This document shows, one piece after another, positions 63,168-64,000 of a DNA stretch of 64,000 nt. The DNA is taken from the NCBI RefSeq assembly GCF_900103735.1, contig NZ_FMXE01000021.1, positions 1 to 64,000 of the forward strand. The letters are read 5' to 3'. The notes under the pieces are model-generated. The model was given only the letters and a program-made list of their open reading frames with translations, ran no database searches and was not told the DNA's origin. The DNA is from Algoriphagus alkaliphilus (lineage in GTDB: Bacteria; Bacteroidota; Bacteroidia; Cytophagales; Cyclobacteriaceae). Positions within the stretch are counted from its first letter, which is position 1; each line of letters begins with the position of its first letter. Both the position numbers and the translations under genes were made by a program.

Positions 63168-64000
63168 TTATTCCAAAACGACTCGAACCTTTTGGATGGG
63201 CAAATTTGATTTTGGGTCAGGTATGAGATGTATATAGTAAACCCCCCTAGGAAAATCCTTGACATCAATTTCAAGTTTTTTATTGGTATGAAATGAGTCC
63301 TTAGCCGCTAAATCCTCATGCGCCAATCGTTTTACTGCTTCCATGGATTTCTCAGAATATAGAATCAAATCAAAAGAAACGATATGGGAAGAGACATCTC
63401 TTTCAAATTCGATTGACAATAAATCAGTGGCAGGATTTGGATAGACCGTTTTAAGATATCCGCCAGCAGGAGGAAGATAGAAACAATATGGGATGCCAGT
63501 GCCACAAGAATTAGTTGCAGTAACGCAAATTGTAGCTCCGTTTGGGGTAGTGATATAGCAGTCTTGGTTCTGAGGATTTAAGACAGCCGAACCTGAAGAA
63601 ACATAAAATGAGTAGGTCACTCCTGGGCCACCTGAAGTCTGGCTAAATTGCCACATATTAGATCCAGGGTCAAACAACCAATAATTAGGGTTGGTTATGA
63701 CGGGCGGCCCCAATTTAATATTGACAACATCACTTTCAAGATTTCCGCAACTGGGAATTACAGCTTTTACTGAATAGGATCCATTTGAGATATTGGCGAT
63801 GGTGACCGTGCTGGATGTTCCATTTTGAGTAAAGCTACTGCCACCGTTTACCGTTACTCCACCATAGGTCTCCCAAACCAAATTGATAGGGTGAGTACCT
63901 TGAAAATTATAATCACTTGTAGCGGTGATACTTCTGGAGTTTCCCGCACAGATGTTAGCTTCAACTGAAATACTCGGTGTAGGTGGTTTTTGTCGAATAT
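63168..64000 (-). CDS. T9SS-secreted protein with Ig-like repeats (5' end outside the window)
   Basis: The reading is open to the right edge, so the start lies beyond 64000; the 3' 277 codons are here. Ig/PKD-like segments (SVEANICAGNSRSITATSDY, VNGGSSFTQNGTSSTVTI, VTYSFYVSSGSAVLNPQNQD, TICVTATNSCGTGIPYCFYL) are followed by a type A C-terminal sorting domain (TVYPNPATDLLSIEF ... GVYYIHLIPD ... PIQKVRVVLE). The protein is secreted by the type IX system and probably anchored or released at the surface. Cys pairs suggest disulfide-linked modules. Catalytic domains, if any, are outside the window. Confidence 0.88.
   Translation of the reverse strand, partial: IRQKPPTPSISVEANICAGNSRSITATSDYNFQGTHPINLVWETYGGVTVNGGSSFTQNGTSSTVTIANISNGSYSVKAVIPSCGNLESDVVNIKLGPPVITNPNYWLFDPGSNMWQFSQTSGGPGVTYSFYVSSGSAVLNPQNQDCYITTPNGATICVTATNSCGTGIPYCFYLPPAGGYLKTVYPNPATDLLSIEFERDVSSHIVSFDLILYSEKSMEAVKRLAHEDLAAKDSFHTNKKLEIDVKDFPRGVYYIHLIPDPKSNLPIQKVRVVLE

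Noticed and set aside
1-64000. CRISPR arrays, rRNA operons, prophage or insertion sequence transposases
   Set aside because: I looked for regularly spaced identical repeats, rRNA signatures and transposase or phage proteins in the readings and saw none.

Overview
This 64 kb window is chromosomal DNA from a member of the Bacteroidota, most likely the order Cytophagales near Algoriphagus/Cyclobacteriaceae. The order-level guess is inference from gene content. Direct support for the phylum is a SusC/SusD pair, ASPIC/UnbV-VCBS lipoproteins, a T9SS C-terminal sorting domain, DUF4290 next to murA, DUF5686, DUF3467 after rpoC, a MurA with Asp in place of the catalytic Cys, and few recognisable Shine-Dalgarno sites.

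Layout. 0-2 kb: an AAA/DUF4143 ATPase between two degenerate direct repeats, each ending in a long palindrome. 2-7 kb: a plug-only TonB-type exported protein facing away from a GMC oxidoreductase/Tat-subunit pair. 7-8.5 kb: a MITE-like element, a CsbD gene and a decayed Nif3-like gene. 8.5-13.2 kb (minus): a sugar-acid dehydratase, an SDR, an acetoacetate-decarboxylase-like protein, a second SDR and a lipoprotein. 13.4-18.8 kb (minus): murA-DUF4290, a UvrD/PcrA helicase and an LpxL-type acyltransferase. 18.9-20.95 kb (plus): ECF sigma factor, short anti-sigma factor, gmk, nadD. 21-22.1 kb: repeat-rich DNA without a convincing gene.

22.1-38.9 kb holds the most distinctive unit, all on the minus strand: susC, susD, an intrinsic terminator, three paralogous ~1,100-residue VCBS/ASPIC-UnbV lipoproteins with a small lipoprotein wedged between the first two, then a vanadium-dependent haloperoxidase-type lipoprotein. 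The three large lipoproteins and the small one overlap by 1-32 nt, so they are probably made together. A perfect LacI-type palindrome lies upstream of susC. I read this as an outer-membrane uptake/surface complex whose substrate and chemistry are unknown.

39.2-47.6 kb: a DUF5686 protein, frr-pyrH, an SDR with a probable C-terminal frameshift, a biotin-carrier protein and an M1 aminopeptidase. 47.8-61.3 kb: the conserved translation/transcription block tRNA-Tyr, tRNA-Gly, tRNA-Thr, tuf, tRNA-Trp, secE, nusG, rplK, rplA, rplJ, rplL, rpoB, rpoC, DUF3467, with terminators after tuf, rpoC and DUF3467 and a probable attenuator between rplL and rpoB. 61.4-64 kb (minus): a HigBA-type toxin-antitoxin pair with a disrupted toxin start, an outer-membrane beta-barrel protein, and the 3' part of a T9SS-secreted protein that runs off the right edge.
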